From Oscillospiraceae bacterium (lineage in GTDB: Bacteria > Bacillota > Clostridia > Oscillospirales > Acutalibacteraceae), in NCBI GenBank assembly GCA_028706415.1, contig JAQWBK010000005.1, positions 2,783 to 23,455 of the forward strand: DNA of 20,673 nt, given 5' to 3'. Shown piece after piece: positions 14,930 to 20,673 of this stretch. Under the pieces are notes generated by a model that was not told where the DNA came from, made no database searches, and saw nothing but the letters and a program-made list of their open reading frames with translations. Each line of letters begins with the position of its first letter. The first letter of the stretch is position 1. The position numbers were made by a program, and so were the translations under genes.

Positions 14930-15020
14930 ATAAGGGACAGAAAAAATTTTTATGACAAATAAATGGTCATAGGCATGTAAATAATTTTCATGCTTTTTTT
15001 TGAAAAGGATGGTTACAGTA

Positions 15021-15596
15021 ATGAAGAATGAAGTTTTAGTGGAAACCTCGGCCCGTCATGTGCATATATCTCGGGAGGATTTGGATACCCTTTTCGGCCC
15101 GGGGTATGAGCTTACAAATAAAAAGGATTTATCCCAGCCGGGTCAGTTTGCCTGTGAGGAGCGTGTTGATGTTGTGGGGGCGAAAAGGACACTGGCAGGG
15201 GTATCGATATTAGGGCCGATTCGCTCGTCTACACAAGTTGAACTGTCAATGACCGATGCACGCTCGATTGGTGTGGATGCCCCGGTTCGCGAATCGGGAG
15301 ATATACGGGATTCGGCTCCCTGCAAGCTTGTAGGCCCTAAGGGCGAGGTCGAGCTTGAAAAGGGTGTTATTATAGCCAAACGCCATGTTCACATGACCCC
15401 CGCCGATGCTGAGGGATTCGGACTGAAGGACAAGGATGTGGTGGGTATAAAGGTTACCTCGGGCGGCAGGTCACTTATATTCGGGGATGTTGTAGTGCGG
15501 GTAAACCCCAATTTCTCACTTGCCGTGCATATTGACACCGATGAAGCAAATGCCGCAGGAATTAGACCCGGCATGAAGGGTGAAATAGTCAAATAG
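15021..15596 (+). CDS. pduL: PduL-type phosphate acyltransferase (phosphotransacylase)
   Basis: This enzyme exchanges CoA and phosphate on short acyl groups, converting acetyl-CoA or propanoyl-CoA to the acyl phosphate. It is unrelated in fold to Pta. It is 191 residues with the two-domain repeat: zinc-binding ARHVHIS near residues 11-17 and KRHVHMT in the second half. No N-terminal encapsulation peptide or microcompartment gene is nearby, so it is probably a cytosolic housekeeping enzyme replacing Pta in acetate formation. The frame also opens at a TTG (15000) and an ATG (15009). The ATG at 15021 is chosen because AAAAGGATGG lies 8 bases upstream. No acetate kinase gene is in the window. Confidence 0.92.
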   Translation: MKNEVLVETSARHVHISREDLDTLFGPGYELTNKKDLSQPGQFACEERVDVVGAKRTLAGVSILGPIRSSTQVELSMTDARSIGVDAPVRESGDIRDSAPCKLVGPKGEVELEKGVIIAKRHVHMTPADAEGFGLKDKDVVGIKVTSGGRSLIFGDVVVRVNPNFSLAVHIDTDEANAAGIRPGMKGEIVK

Positions 15597-15625
15597 AAAT
15601 ACCGCAAATGGGAGATGACAATTAT

Positions 15626-16453
15626 ATGCCCATGAGATTTCCGCAAGGGAAAAGCAAGGCATTGACCCTGAGCTACGACGATGGTGTTGAGCAGGATATT
15701 CAGCTTATAAAGCTGCTAGATACATACGGGGTTAAGTGTACCTTTAATCTTAACTCAGGCATCTATGCGCCCGAGGGAACAATACATCCCCCGGGTAGAA
15801 TTCACCGGCGATTGACAGAATTACAAAGTACATCATTATATAACCACCCGTTGGTGGAGGTTGCGGTTCATTCATTGACTCATCCTCATCTCGAAAATCT
15901 TCCCTCGGCCACGGTTATGAAACAGATTTTGCAGGATCGTGAGAATTTAGAAAGACAGTTTGGCTGCATTGTGCGGGGCATGGCATATCCTTATGGCACA
16001 TATAATGACACGGTGGTCGATGTTCTGAGACTGGCGGGGATTGCATATTCAAGAACCGTCCATTCACACCAGAGCTTTGCCCTGCCCCATGACTGGCATC
16101 GTTGGGGGGGAACCTGTCATCACCGCAATCCACAGCTTATGACCCTTGCCCAAAAATTTCTCACCGAAACCCCTGAGCGCGACCCCTATTTATTCTATCT
16201 TTGGGGGCACAGCTACGAATTTGAAGAATATGATGACTGGGATTTGATCGAGGATTTCCTGAGGCTTGTGTCGGCAAATGACCAGGTATGGTATGCCACC
16301 AACATGGAGATTTATGACTATACCATGGCTTATGAAAGACTTGAGTATTCCACCGACCTGCATATTATATATAATCCGTCCGCAATCGATGTATGGATTC
16401 ACACCGGAAAAGAAATTATAAAAATCCCATCAGGAAAAAGTGTACCGACATAA
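15626..16453 (+). CDS. Polysaccharide deacetylase family protein (CE4-like)
   Basis: This is a 275-residue CE4/NodB-fold protein. The metal site Asp is in LTLSYDDG (residues 13-20) and the metal-binding histidines are in VHSLTHPHL. AYPYGTYND and a late WGHSYEFEEYDDWD segment are further conserved-looking blocks. There is no signal peptide or membrane segment, so it is probably cytoplasmic. The sugar substrate is unknown. GGGAGATG lies 8 bases before the ATG at 15626. The in-frame ATG at 15608 lacks an RBS. It follows pduL by 29 bases and may be co-transcribed, although no metabolic link is apparent. Confidence 0.85.
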   Translation: MPMRFPQGKSKALTLSYDDGVEQDIQLIKLLDTYGVKCTFNLNSGIYAPEGTIHPPGRIHRRLTELQSTSLYNHPLVEVAVHSLTHPHLENLPSATVMKQILQDRENLERQFGCIVRGMAYPYGTYNDTVVDVLRLAGIAYSRTVHSHQSFALPHDWHRWGGTCHHRNPQLMTLAQKFLTETPERDPYLFYLWGHSYEFEEYDDWDLIEDFLRLVSANDQVWYATNMEIYDYTMAYERLEYSTDLHIIYNPSAIDVWIHTGKEIIKIPSGKSVPT

Positions 16454-16454
16454 A

Positions 16455-16570
16455 TGAACTACCCCGCGGCAAGACGCGGGGTAGCCAAAAGATACCGCTC
16501 ATACTGTTCTCAAGTAAAAGGTGAAACAGCGACCGCCGCTTCGCAGCGGGGTATTGAACCCGTAAGTTCA
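16455..16570. repeat. 116-bp GC-rich hairpin element bounded by TGAACT/AGTTCA
   Basis: TGAACT at 16455-16460 and AGTTCA at 16565-16570 enclose two hairpins. One is a perfect 10-bp stem CTACCCCGCG/CGCGGGGTAG (16459-16484); the other is CCGCT/AGCGG (16536-16549), followed by another GCGGGGTA. The element starts two bases past the deacetylase stop. No ORF or T-run is present. It may be an IS200/IS605-like end remnant or a palindromic repeat. The first hairpin may protect or end the deacetylase transcript. Confidence 0.5.
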
Positions 16571-16574
16571 CAAT

Positions 16575-16607
16575 AAAAAAGGGAACGCTTCAAAAAGCGT
16601 TCCCTTT
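16575..16607 (-). terminator. Strong terminator after rplL
   Basis: A perfect 13-bp stem AAAGGGAACGCTT/AAGCGTTCCCTTT with a 4-base loop is followed on the minus strand by TTTTTT. It ends the rplJ-rplL transcript 18 bases past the rplL stop. It may also stop plus-strand transcription weakly. An ATACTAAT octamer (16614-16621) lies between it and rplL. Confidence 0.9.
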
Positions 16608-16625
16608 CATTTGATACTAATGTAT

Positions 16626-17006
16626 TTATTTAAGTTCAACCTTGGCGCCGGCTTCTTCCAGCTTCTTCTGGATTTCTTCGGCTGCATCCTTGGATACGCC
16701 TTCCTTAACTGCTTTAGGAGCGTTGTCAACCAACTCTTTTGCCTCTTTCAGGCCAAGACCGGTAATTTCGCGAACAACCTTGATAACAGCAATCTTGTTT
16801 GCACCGATTTCGGTAAGAACAGCGTCAAATTCGGTCTTCTCTTCGGCGGCAGGGCCTTCGGCACCGGCTGCAGGAGCAGCAGCAACAGCAACAGGAGCTG
16901 CGGCAGAAACACCGAATTCCTCTTCGAGAGCCTTAACCAGCTCGGACAGTTCCATAACGGTAAGTGCTTTTACATCTTCAATTAATTTCAATACTTTGTC
17001 AGACAT
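16626..17006 (-). CDS. rplL: 50S ribosomal protein L7/L12
   Basis: This is the stalk protein that recruits translation GTPases to the ribosome, present as several dimers bound to L10. It is 126 residues: an N-terminal dimerisation domain (LKLIEDVKALTVMELSELVK), an alanine-rich hinge (residues about 33-52) and the conserved C-terminal domain (KIAVIKVVREITGLGLKEAKELV). GGAGGAT precedes the ATG. It follows rplJ by 69 bases and is closed by a strong terminator. No rpoB follows, which is unusual. Confidence 0.98.
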   Translation of the reverse strand: MSDKVLKLIEDVKALTVMELSELVKALEEEFGVSAAAPVAVAAAPAAGAEGPAAEEKTEFDAVLTEIGANKIAVIKVVREITGLGLKEAKELVDNAPKAVKEGVSKDAAEEIQKKLEEAGAKVELK

Positions 17007-17075
17007 TGTGATAATCCTCCATTTTTAATAAATATTAAGGTATTCGTTTACGAATGAATTTTGCATAACCTCGGG

Positions 17076-17606
17076 TTATGCACTCTTTTTTTCTGCGATT
17101 GCATTCAATGCGACCGCAAGACCGCGGAGATTTGCGTTAAGCACACAAACAAACCCTGAAATCGGAGCGTTCAGGCCGCCCAATACTTGTGCCACCAAAA
17201 CCTCTTTGGAAGGCAGTTCGGCAAGCTCGGCAACATTCTTTTGGTCAATTACCTTGCCTTCGACAAACCCTGCCTTAACCTCTAAGCTGTTGCTTGTACC
17301 TGCAAATTTGCTGAGAATTCTGGCTGCAGCAACATAATCTTCACTGCTGAGTGCCAATGCCGTAGAGCCTTTAAGCACCGCGTCCAGGTCCTCAAGTCCG
17401 GCCTTTTCTGCTGCACGGCGGAGTATGGTGTTTTTAACCACCGCATATTCCACCCCTGCTTCCCGAAGATTACGGCGCAGTTTGGTATCGTCTGCAACGC
17501 TGATGCCTTTATAGCTGACAACAACACCTGCAACAGAGGCTTTCATTTTTTCGGCTAGCTGGTCTACGTGTTTCTGCTTTTGCTTTAATATTCTTTCGCT
17601 GGGCAA
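17076..17606 (-). CDS. rplJ: 50S ribosomal protein L10, TTG start
   Basis: L10 anchors the L7/L12 dimers on 23S rRNA and, with L12, represses its own mRNA by binding the leader. It is 176 residues, with typical VSYKGISVADDTKLRRNLREAG and NTILRRAAE segments and a C-terminal helix for L12. The start is TTG at 17606 (MPSERILKQ), with GGAGG 10 bases upstream. An ATG lies five bases upstream of it, but out of frame. The gene is preceded by an L10 leader and an attenuator. Confidence 0.96.
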   Translation of the reverse strand: MPSERILKQKQKHVDQLAEKMKASVAGVVVSYKGISVADDTKLRRNLREAGVEYAVVKNTILRRAAEKAGLEDLDAVLKGSTALALSSEDYVAAARILSKFAGTSNSLEVKAGFVEGKVIDQKNVAELAELPSKEVLVAQVLGGLNAPISGFVCVLNANLRGLAVALNAIAEKKSA

Positions 17607-17687
17607 ATCATTTTCACCTCCGGTGTTACGAAATCGGATAGATACCCTGAAATAAATCGGTTGCTGTTAACCACGGAAATACCTTTA

Positions 17688-17722
17688 ATAAAAAAGTCCT
17701 CCCCGTTTACCACAGGGAGGAC
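17688..17722 (-). terminator. Attenuator in the rplJ leader
   Basis: GTCCTCCC and GGGGAGGAC (17696-17722) pair and are followed on the minus strand by TTTTTT. It is a rho-independent terminator 82 bases before the rplJ start codon. It lies directly after the L10-binding leader, so attenuation controlled by L10 is the likely logic. An alternative antiterminator pairing was not worked out. Confidence 0.8.
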
Positions 17723-17850
17723 GCATTAACATGACAAAAGACATCGCACAAAGGCGGTGCAGATCCTGTTAAAGCCATCGTCCTCGGCAGGCGGCATAGC
17801 CGTTAGGAAACCATTAAGGTTTCACCTGCTGTCTGTGGAAGAACAGCATT
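17723..17850 (-). ncRNA. Ribosomal protein L10 leader
   Basis: The minus-strand sequence contains ACAGACAGCAGGTG, CTTAATGGTTTCCTAA and CCTGCCGAGG in that order. These are the blocks I recognise as the L10 leader that binds the L10-L12 complex in Firmicutes. It begins close to the predicted transcription start and ends at the attenuator. Assignment is from memory of the motif, not from a covariance-model search. Confidence 0.85.
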
Positions 17851-17854
17851 TGTT

Positions 17855-17883
17855 ATACTATCACAAGGTTTTACCCTTGTCAA
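17855..17883 (-). promoter_or_regulatory. Promoter of rplJ-rplL overlapping the rplA stop
   Basis: A perfect -35 TTGACA (17878-17883) lies 17 bases from TAGTAT (17855-17860) on the minus strand. The -35 overlaps the TGA stop codon of rplA. Transcription would begin a few bases before the L10 leader. This gives rplJL a start separate from rplKA, although read-through is possible because no terminator separates them. Confidence 0.82.
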
Positions 17884-18575
17884 GCACTAATTAGCTTGTT
17901 TGGGTTGATCTTAATGCCGGGGCCCATTGTGGTTGCAACCACGCATGAGCGGATATATTGTCCCTTTGTTGCAGCGGGTTTCGCCTTTAAAATTGCACCC
18001 AGAAGAGCATCAAAGTTCTCCTGCAGCTTCTCCTGCCCAAAGGAAACCTTGCCTAAGGGGCAGTGAATGATGTTGGTTTTATCAAGACGATATTCAATCT
18101 TTCCGGCTTTGGCTTCGGTAACAGCCTTGGCAACATCCGGGGTAACTGTACCCGCCTTGGGATTGGGCATCAAGCCGCGGGGGCCGAGAACCTTACCCAA
18201 CCGGCCGACAAGACCCATCATGTCGGGGCTTGCGATAACCACATCAAAGTCCATCCAGCCGCCTTGTACCTTGGCAACCATGTCTTCCGCTCCCACAAAC
18301 TCTGCGCCTGCATCTGTTGCAGCCTGAGCCTTTTCGGGTTTGCAGAACACCAGCACACGCACCGTTTTACCGGTACCATGCGGCAAAACAATAGCGCCAC
18401 GAACCTGCTGGTCGGCATGTCGGCTGTCAACGCCGAGCCGAACATGAACCTCAACCGTCTCATCGAATTTTGCTTTTCCGGTCTGGACAGCAATATCAAG
18501 CGCATCCTTTGTATCATAAAGGGTGGCGCGATCGACAAGTTTAGAACTGTCTACATATTTCTTACCATGTTTCAT
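17880..18575 (-). CDS. rplA: 50S ribosomal protein L1
   Basis: L1 forms the mobile stalk by the E site, helps release deacylated tRNA and represses its own operon in many bacteria. The 231 residues begin MKHGKKYVDSSKLVDR and include the signature GPRGLMPNPKAGTV. The frame runs to 18683, but the ATG at 18575 has GGAGG at good spacing and matches the family start. The upstream part of the open frame instead encodes an RNA structure that looks like the L1 binding site of 23S rRNA. Confidence 0.97.
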   Translation of the reverse strand: MKHGKKYVDSSKLVDRATLYDTKDALDIAVQTGKAKFDETVEVHVRLGVDSRHADQQVRGAIVLPHGTGKTVRVLVFCKPEKAQAATDAGAEFVGAEDMVAKVQGGWMDFDVVIASPDMMGLVGRLGKVLGPRGLMPNPKAGTVTPDVAKAVTEAKAGKIEYRLDKTNIIHCPLGKVSFGQEKLQENFDALLGAILKAKPAATKGQYIRSCVVATTMGPGIKINPNKLISA

Positions 18576-18593
18576 GTTAATATCCTCCATATA

Positions 18594-18660
18594 AGAGTGG
18601 TAAAATCGGAACTTTGCGATCCTTGCCATCATATAAGACGGCGTTTTTTCCTCCCACCCG
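18594..18660 (-). promoter_or_regulatory. Probable L1 autoregulatory site (23S rRNA mimic) before rplA
   Basis: The minus-strand RNA reads GGGTGGGAGG, then ACGCCGTCTT, ATATGATGG, and finally TACCACTC just before the rplA RBS. From memory this follows the order GGTGGGAGG...ACGCCAGTCT...GCATGG...TACCACCC of the L1 stalk (helices 76-78) of E. coli 23S rRNA. GGGUGG can pair with CCACUC to make the helix 76 equivalent. L1 binding here would block rplA translation. Confidence 0.7.
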
Positions 18661-18741
18661 TCCACCCGACTCTGCAGCAACAAGCATTGCAGAATAAACC
18701 GTAAATGCGCTTATCAGGTGTCCTTGTTTGGGCTAACTATA

Positions 18742-19167
18742 TCAGTCGACAACCTCGATACCCATACTGCGAGCGGTACCGGCAACCATTCTCATGGCGG
18801 CTTCAACACTGCCGGCATTAAGATCGGGCATCTTAGTTTCGGCAATCTTGCGAACCTGCTCTTTTGTAATTTTGGCAACCTTATCTTTGTTGGGAACACC
18901 CGACGCTTTATCAATGCCGCATGCCTTCTTTATCAGAACAGCCGCGGGGGGCGTCTTGGTAATAAATGAGAATGAACGATCAGCAAAAACCGTAATCACG
19001 ACAGGGATAATAAGCCCCACATCGTTCTTTGTGCGTTCATTAAACTCCTTTGTAAAAGCCATGATGTTTACACCATGCTGACCAAGTGCAGGACCAACAG
19101 GGGGAGCAGGACTGGCCTTTCCCGCGGGAATCTGCAATTTGATATAACCGATAATTTTCTGAGCCAT
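18742..19167 (-). CDS. rplK: 50S ribosomal protein L11
   Basis: L11 binds the GTPase-associated centre of 23S rRNA and is needed for the RelA-dependent stringent response. It is 141 residues, with the N-terminal IPAGKASPAPPVGPALGQHG signature and a C-terminal RNA-binding domain (KTPPAAVLIKKACGI). GGAGGTGC lies upstream of the ATG. It follows nusG by 155 bases, and rplA follows after 166 bases. Confidence 0.98.
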   Translation of the reverse strand: MAQKIIGYIKLQIPAGKASPAPPVGPALGQHGVNIMAFTKEFNERTKNDVGLIIPVVITVFADRSFSFITKTPPAAVLIKKACGIDKASGVPNKDKVAKITKEQVRKIAETKMPDLNAGSVEAAMRMVAGTARSMGIEVVD

Positions 19168-19199
19168 TTATACTTGCACCTCCAAAAATCGTGGTGGAT

Positions 19200-19250
19200 G
19201 GCGGAGTGGCAAATTCAGCCCCTCCTCCCACTGCCGGGCACCTGCCCGGA
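19200..19250 (-). promoter_or_regulatory. Structured leader before rplK, possible second L1 site
   Basis: Minus-strand RNA has a CCGGGC/GCCCGG hairpin (19234-19249) followed by AGTGGGAGG and then GCCACT (19204-19232), so AGUGG pairs with CCACU around a GGAGG-bearing loop. The GTGGGAGG string is the same as in the site before rplA. In E. coli the L1 operator lies before rplK. This copy lacks the longer similarity to the rRNA, so confidence is lower. Confidence 0.4.
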
Positions 19251-19322
19251 TGCCGGACGATACGCGTCTCGGCGGGTTAGTGTTAATGCTTTGTTTTGTA
19301 AATAAAGATAGATTATAAATCT

Positions 19323-19844
19323 TTATTCCATAAGTTTTGCTTGATCAAGCTCCAGCTCAACCGGAGTTTCACGGCCAAACATAGAGATGGTGACACGAAC
19401 CTTGTTTTTATCAAGATCGATCTCATCTACCAGCCCCGAGAAGTTTTCAAGAGGACCGTCAATAATATGCACCGTATCCCCAACTTTGTAGGTAACTTCG
19501 ATCTGACGCTTCTCAACGCCCAGCGAGGCAACCTCCTGATCGGTGAGGGGAACCGGCTTGCCGTTTGGCCCCACAAATCCGGTACAGCCGCGTGTATTAC
19601 GCACAACATACCAGGATTCATCGGTCATAATCATCTTAACAAGCACATAGCCGGGAAATACCTTGCGCTCAACCTCCCGCTTTTTGTTGTCCTTGATTTC
19701 AACAACCGTTTCGGTTGGAACACTAACCTCGTGAATCCAATCCTGAAGCTTGCGGTTTTCGACTATGGTTTCGAGATTTGTTGCCACCTTGTTTTCGTAG
19801 CCTGAGTAGGTATGAACAACATACCATTTTGCTTCTTGGGACAT
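19323..19844 (-). CDS. nusG: Transcription termination/antitermination factor NusG
   Basis: NusG binds RNA polymerase, affects pausing and processivity, and can couple transcription to translation. It is 173 residues: the N-terminal NGN domain (WYVVHTYSGYENKVATNLE, with VFPGYVLVKMIM and GCTGFVG) and a C-terminal KOW domain (VGDTVHIIDGPLENFSGLV). AAGGAGGAAG precedes the ATG. It is 33 bases downstream of secE in the standard order. Confidence 0.98.
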   Translation of the reverse strand: MSQEAKWYVVHTYSGYENKVATNLETIVENRKLQDWIHEVSVPTETVVEIKDNKKREVERKVFPGYVLVKMIMTDESWYVVRNTRGCTGFVGPNGKPVPLTDQEVASLGVEKRQIEVTYKVGDTVHIIDGPLENFSGLVDEIDLDKNKVRVTISMFGRETPVELELDQAKLME

Positions 19845-19877
19845 GTTGCTTCCTCCTTACGGATTCGCAGATACCGC

Positions 19878-20165
19878 TTAGATATTAATCGAACTCACCA
19901 ACCGAATAAAAGCGCTGAGCCCCACATCAAACAAAGTGACAAATACACCAACTACTGCACACATCGCCAAGGTAGCGGCGGTGTTTCGCAGAATGGTATG
20001 CTTGGTGGGCCATATGATTTTTTTGAATTCGCCCTTCAAATCGCGAAAATACTTCTTGACCGACGGGCGAGATCCGGGATCCTTTTTCTTAGCAGGCTTT
20101 TGTGACTTGTCCGATTTTGCCGCGCTTTCTTTTGTGCTTTTGGCAACCATAATCTTTTTGTCAGC
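19878..20165 (-). CDS. secE: Preprotein translocase subunit SecE, TTG start
   Basis: SecE clamps SecY in the Sec translocon at the cytoplasmic membrane. The protein has a lysine-rich N-terminus, the conserved FKKIIWPTK segment and one membrane helix (about residues 65-85). The frame opens with a GTG at 20186. A strong AGGAAGG lies just before a TTG at 20165, so the 95-residue form starting at that TTG is preferred. An ATG at 20150 lacks a good RBS. It lies between rpmG and nusG as usual. Confidence 0.93.
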   Translation of the reverse strand, partial: ADKKIMVAKSTKESAAKSDKSQKPAKKKDPGSRPSVKKYFRDLKGEFKKIIWPTKHTILRNTAATLAMCAVVGVFVTLFDVGLSAFIRLVSSINI

Positions 20166-20201
20166 CAATGGAACCCTTCCTCTCACTTCCGGAAACCGGA
20201 A

Positions 20202-20351
20202 TTATTTCGTCTCGCGATGAACGGTGTGTTTGCGACAGAACCGGCAATGTTTATTCATTTCCAGTCTGTCAGGGTCGTTCTTCTTGTTCTTCATGGTGTT
20301 GTAGTTGCGCTGCTTGCACTCTGTGCAGGCGATTGTAATTTTGACTCTCAT
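20202..20351 (-). CDS. rpmG: 50S ribosomal protein L33 (zinc type)
   Basis: This is a 49-residue L33 of the zinc-binding (C+) type. Cys9-x2-Cys12 and Cys36-x2-Cys39 are all present, and the ITIACTECKQRNYNTMKNKKN start is typical. GGGAGGTG lies before the ATG. The stop is 36 bases upstream of the secE TTG start. It is the first gene of the operon and follows a long structured leader and a strong promoter. Confidence 0.97.
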   Translation of the reverse strand: MRVKITIACTECKQRNYNTMKNKKNDPDRLEMNKHCRFCRKHTVHRETK

Positions 20352-20608
20352 AACGGCACCTCCCGATGGTCGGAATTATGTGGTGTGCGGCGCATATACC
20401 TAAAAATAATGTACCTTGGCCGCGCACAGCCTCCCTCTGTGGGGATGAAGTTTGAAAGATAAATCTTTCAAACGGGAGTTTTGTTCTTTCGTGCAAAAAG
20501 CATGGCACGAATTTGCTCCGCAAAACGAACAAAACGTCCCAGTTTCTGCGAATGGATGGGTATATTTATGCAAAAACCGGCGCAAAAAAAGAACCCCTTT
20601 TGAGGTAT
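20352..20608 (-). promoter_or_regulatory. Long structured leader of rpmG-secE-nusG
   Basis: About 255 bases separate the predicted start site from rpmG. The RNA can form a 13-bp stem with one bulge, GGGA-c-GTTTTGTTC with GAACAAAAC-TCCC (20474-20540). A second 7-bp stem TTCGTGC/GCACGAA is nested inside it. A perfect hairpin GTTTGAAAGA/TCTTTCAAAC (20450-20473) lies next to it. No open frame here looks like a real gene. I do not recognise a known riboswitch or T-box. Confidence 0.5.
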
Positions 20609-20613
20609 TATCA

Positions 20614-20642
20614 ACTATAGCATACCCCTTGCTTTGGGTCAA
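20614..20642 (-). promoter_or_regulatory. Strong promoter of the rpmG-secE-nusG block
   Basis: TTGACC (20637-20642) and TATAGT (20614-20619) are spaced by 17 bases on the minus strand, with an extended -10 TG (TGCTATAGT). It is one of the best sigma-A promoters in the window and suits a ribosomal operon. Confidence 0.8.
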
Positions 20643-20673
20643 GAGGAAAATGCGATTTTTTCCGTTTTTTTTA

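Noticed and set aside
15000..15596. PduL as part of a bacterial microcompartment locus
   Set aside because: No shell protein, aldehyde dehydrogenase or encapsulation peptide is present in the window.
18576..18683. 36-codon N-terminal extension of rplA
   Set aside because: L1 proteins start at the MKHGKKY-type sequence with the strong RBS; the extension region instead fits an L1-binding RNA.
20269..20642. Two overlapping minus-strand open frames of 80 and 87 codons upstream of rpmG
   Set aside because: They have no family-like sequence or good RBS; one starts within the promoter and the other overlaps rpmG. They look like chance frames in the structured leader.
1..20673. CRISPR array, tRNA, rRNA, prophage or toxin-antitoxin system
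   Set aside because: No regularly spaced repeats, cloverleaf sequences, phage structural genes or toxin-like small gene pairs were recognised on either strand.

Overview
The window is about 20.7 kb of chromosomal DNA from a low-to-mid GC Gram-positive anaerobe, most likely a clostridial (Oscillospiraceae/Ruminococcaceae-like) bacterium. This is inferred from strong AGGAGG-type ribosome binding sites, a RicT (YaaT) and DarA (YaaQ) gene set, an L10 leader of Firmicutes type, a four-cysteine L33, a clostridial 2[4Fe-4S] ferredoxin, and ferredoxin-dependent 2-oxoacid metabolism. No CRISPR array, tRNA, rRNA, prophage or intact transposase gene was seen.

Region 1 (1-5.2 kb, plus strand) is an arylacetate operon: phenylacetate-CoA ligase, indolepyruvate:ferredoxin oxidoreductase alpha and beta subunits, and a second phenylacetate-CoA ligase paralogue. 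Together they connect aromatic 2-oxoacids, arylacetyl-CoA and free arylacetates, with ferredoxin as electron carrier. Region 2 (5.2-10 kb, minus strand) is a conserved Firmicutes housekeeping block read as darA, holB, ricT, a small ferredoxin with its own promoter, trmN6-like methyltransferase and rsmI. Region 3 (10-11.4 kb, minus) has rsmA and cytidine deaminase, which is divergent from a dCMP deaminase (plus).

Region 4 (12-16.5 kb) is a mixed accessory stretch. It holds a DacF-like D-Ala-D-Ala carboxypeptidase that appears to have lost its catalytic SxxK and SxN motifs, a metallophosphoesterase lacking two canonical metal-site residues, a family 4 uracil-DNA glycosylase, a PduL-type phosphotransacylase and a cytoplasmic CE4-type deacetylase. 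Region 5 (16.6-20.6 kb, minus strand) is the ribosomal/transcription block rpmG, secE, nusG, rplK, rplA, rplJ, rplL. It has a strong promoter and structured leader before rpmG, an apparent L1 autoregulatory rRNA mimic before rplA, and an L10 leader plus attenuator before rplJ. It ends in a strong terminator right after rplL, without rpoBC.

The intergenic spaces carry a small repeat family of AT-rich hairpin elements built around ATACTAAT ends, and two spaces carry GC-rich hairpins that look like mobile-element remnants. A near-identical 26-bp promoter segment precedes both the ferredoxin and the uracil-DNA glycosylase. The strongest leads are the predicted pseudoenzyme DacF, the two-ligase/IOR operon, the repeat family, the duplicated promoter segment and the structured leaders of the ribosomal block.
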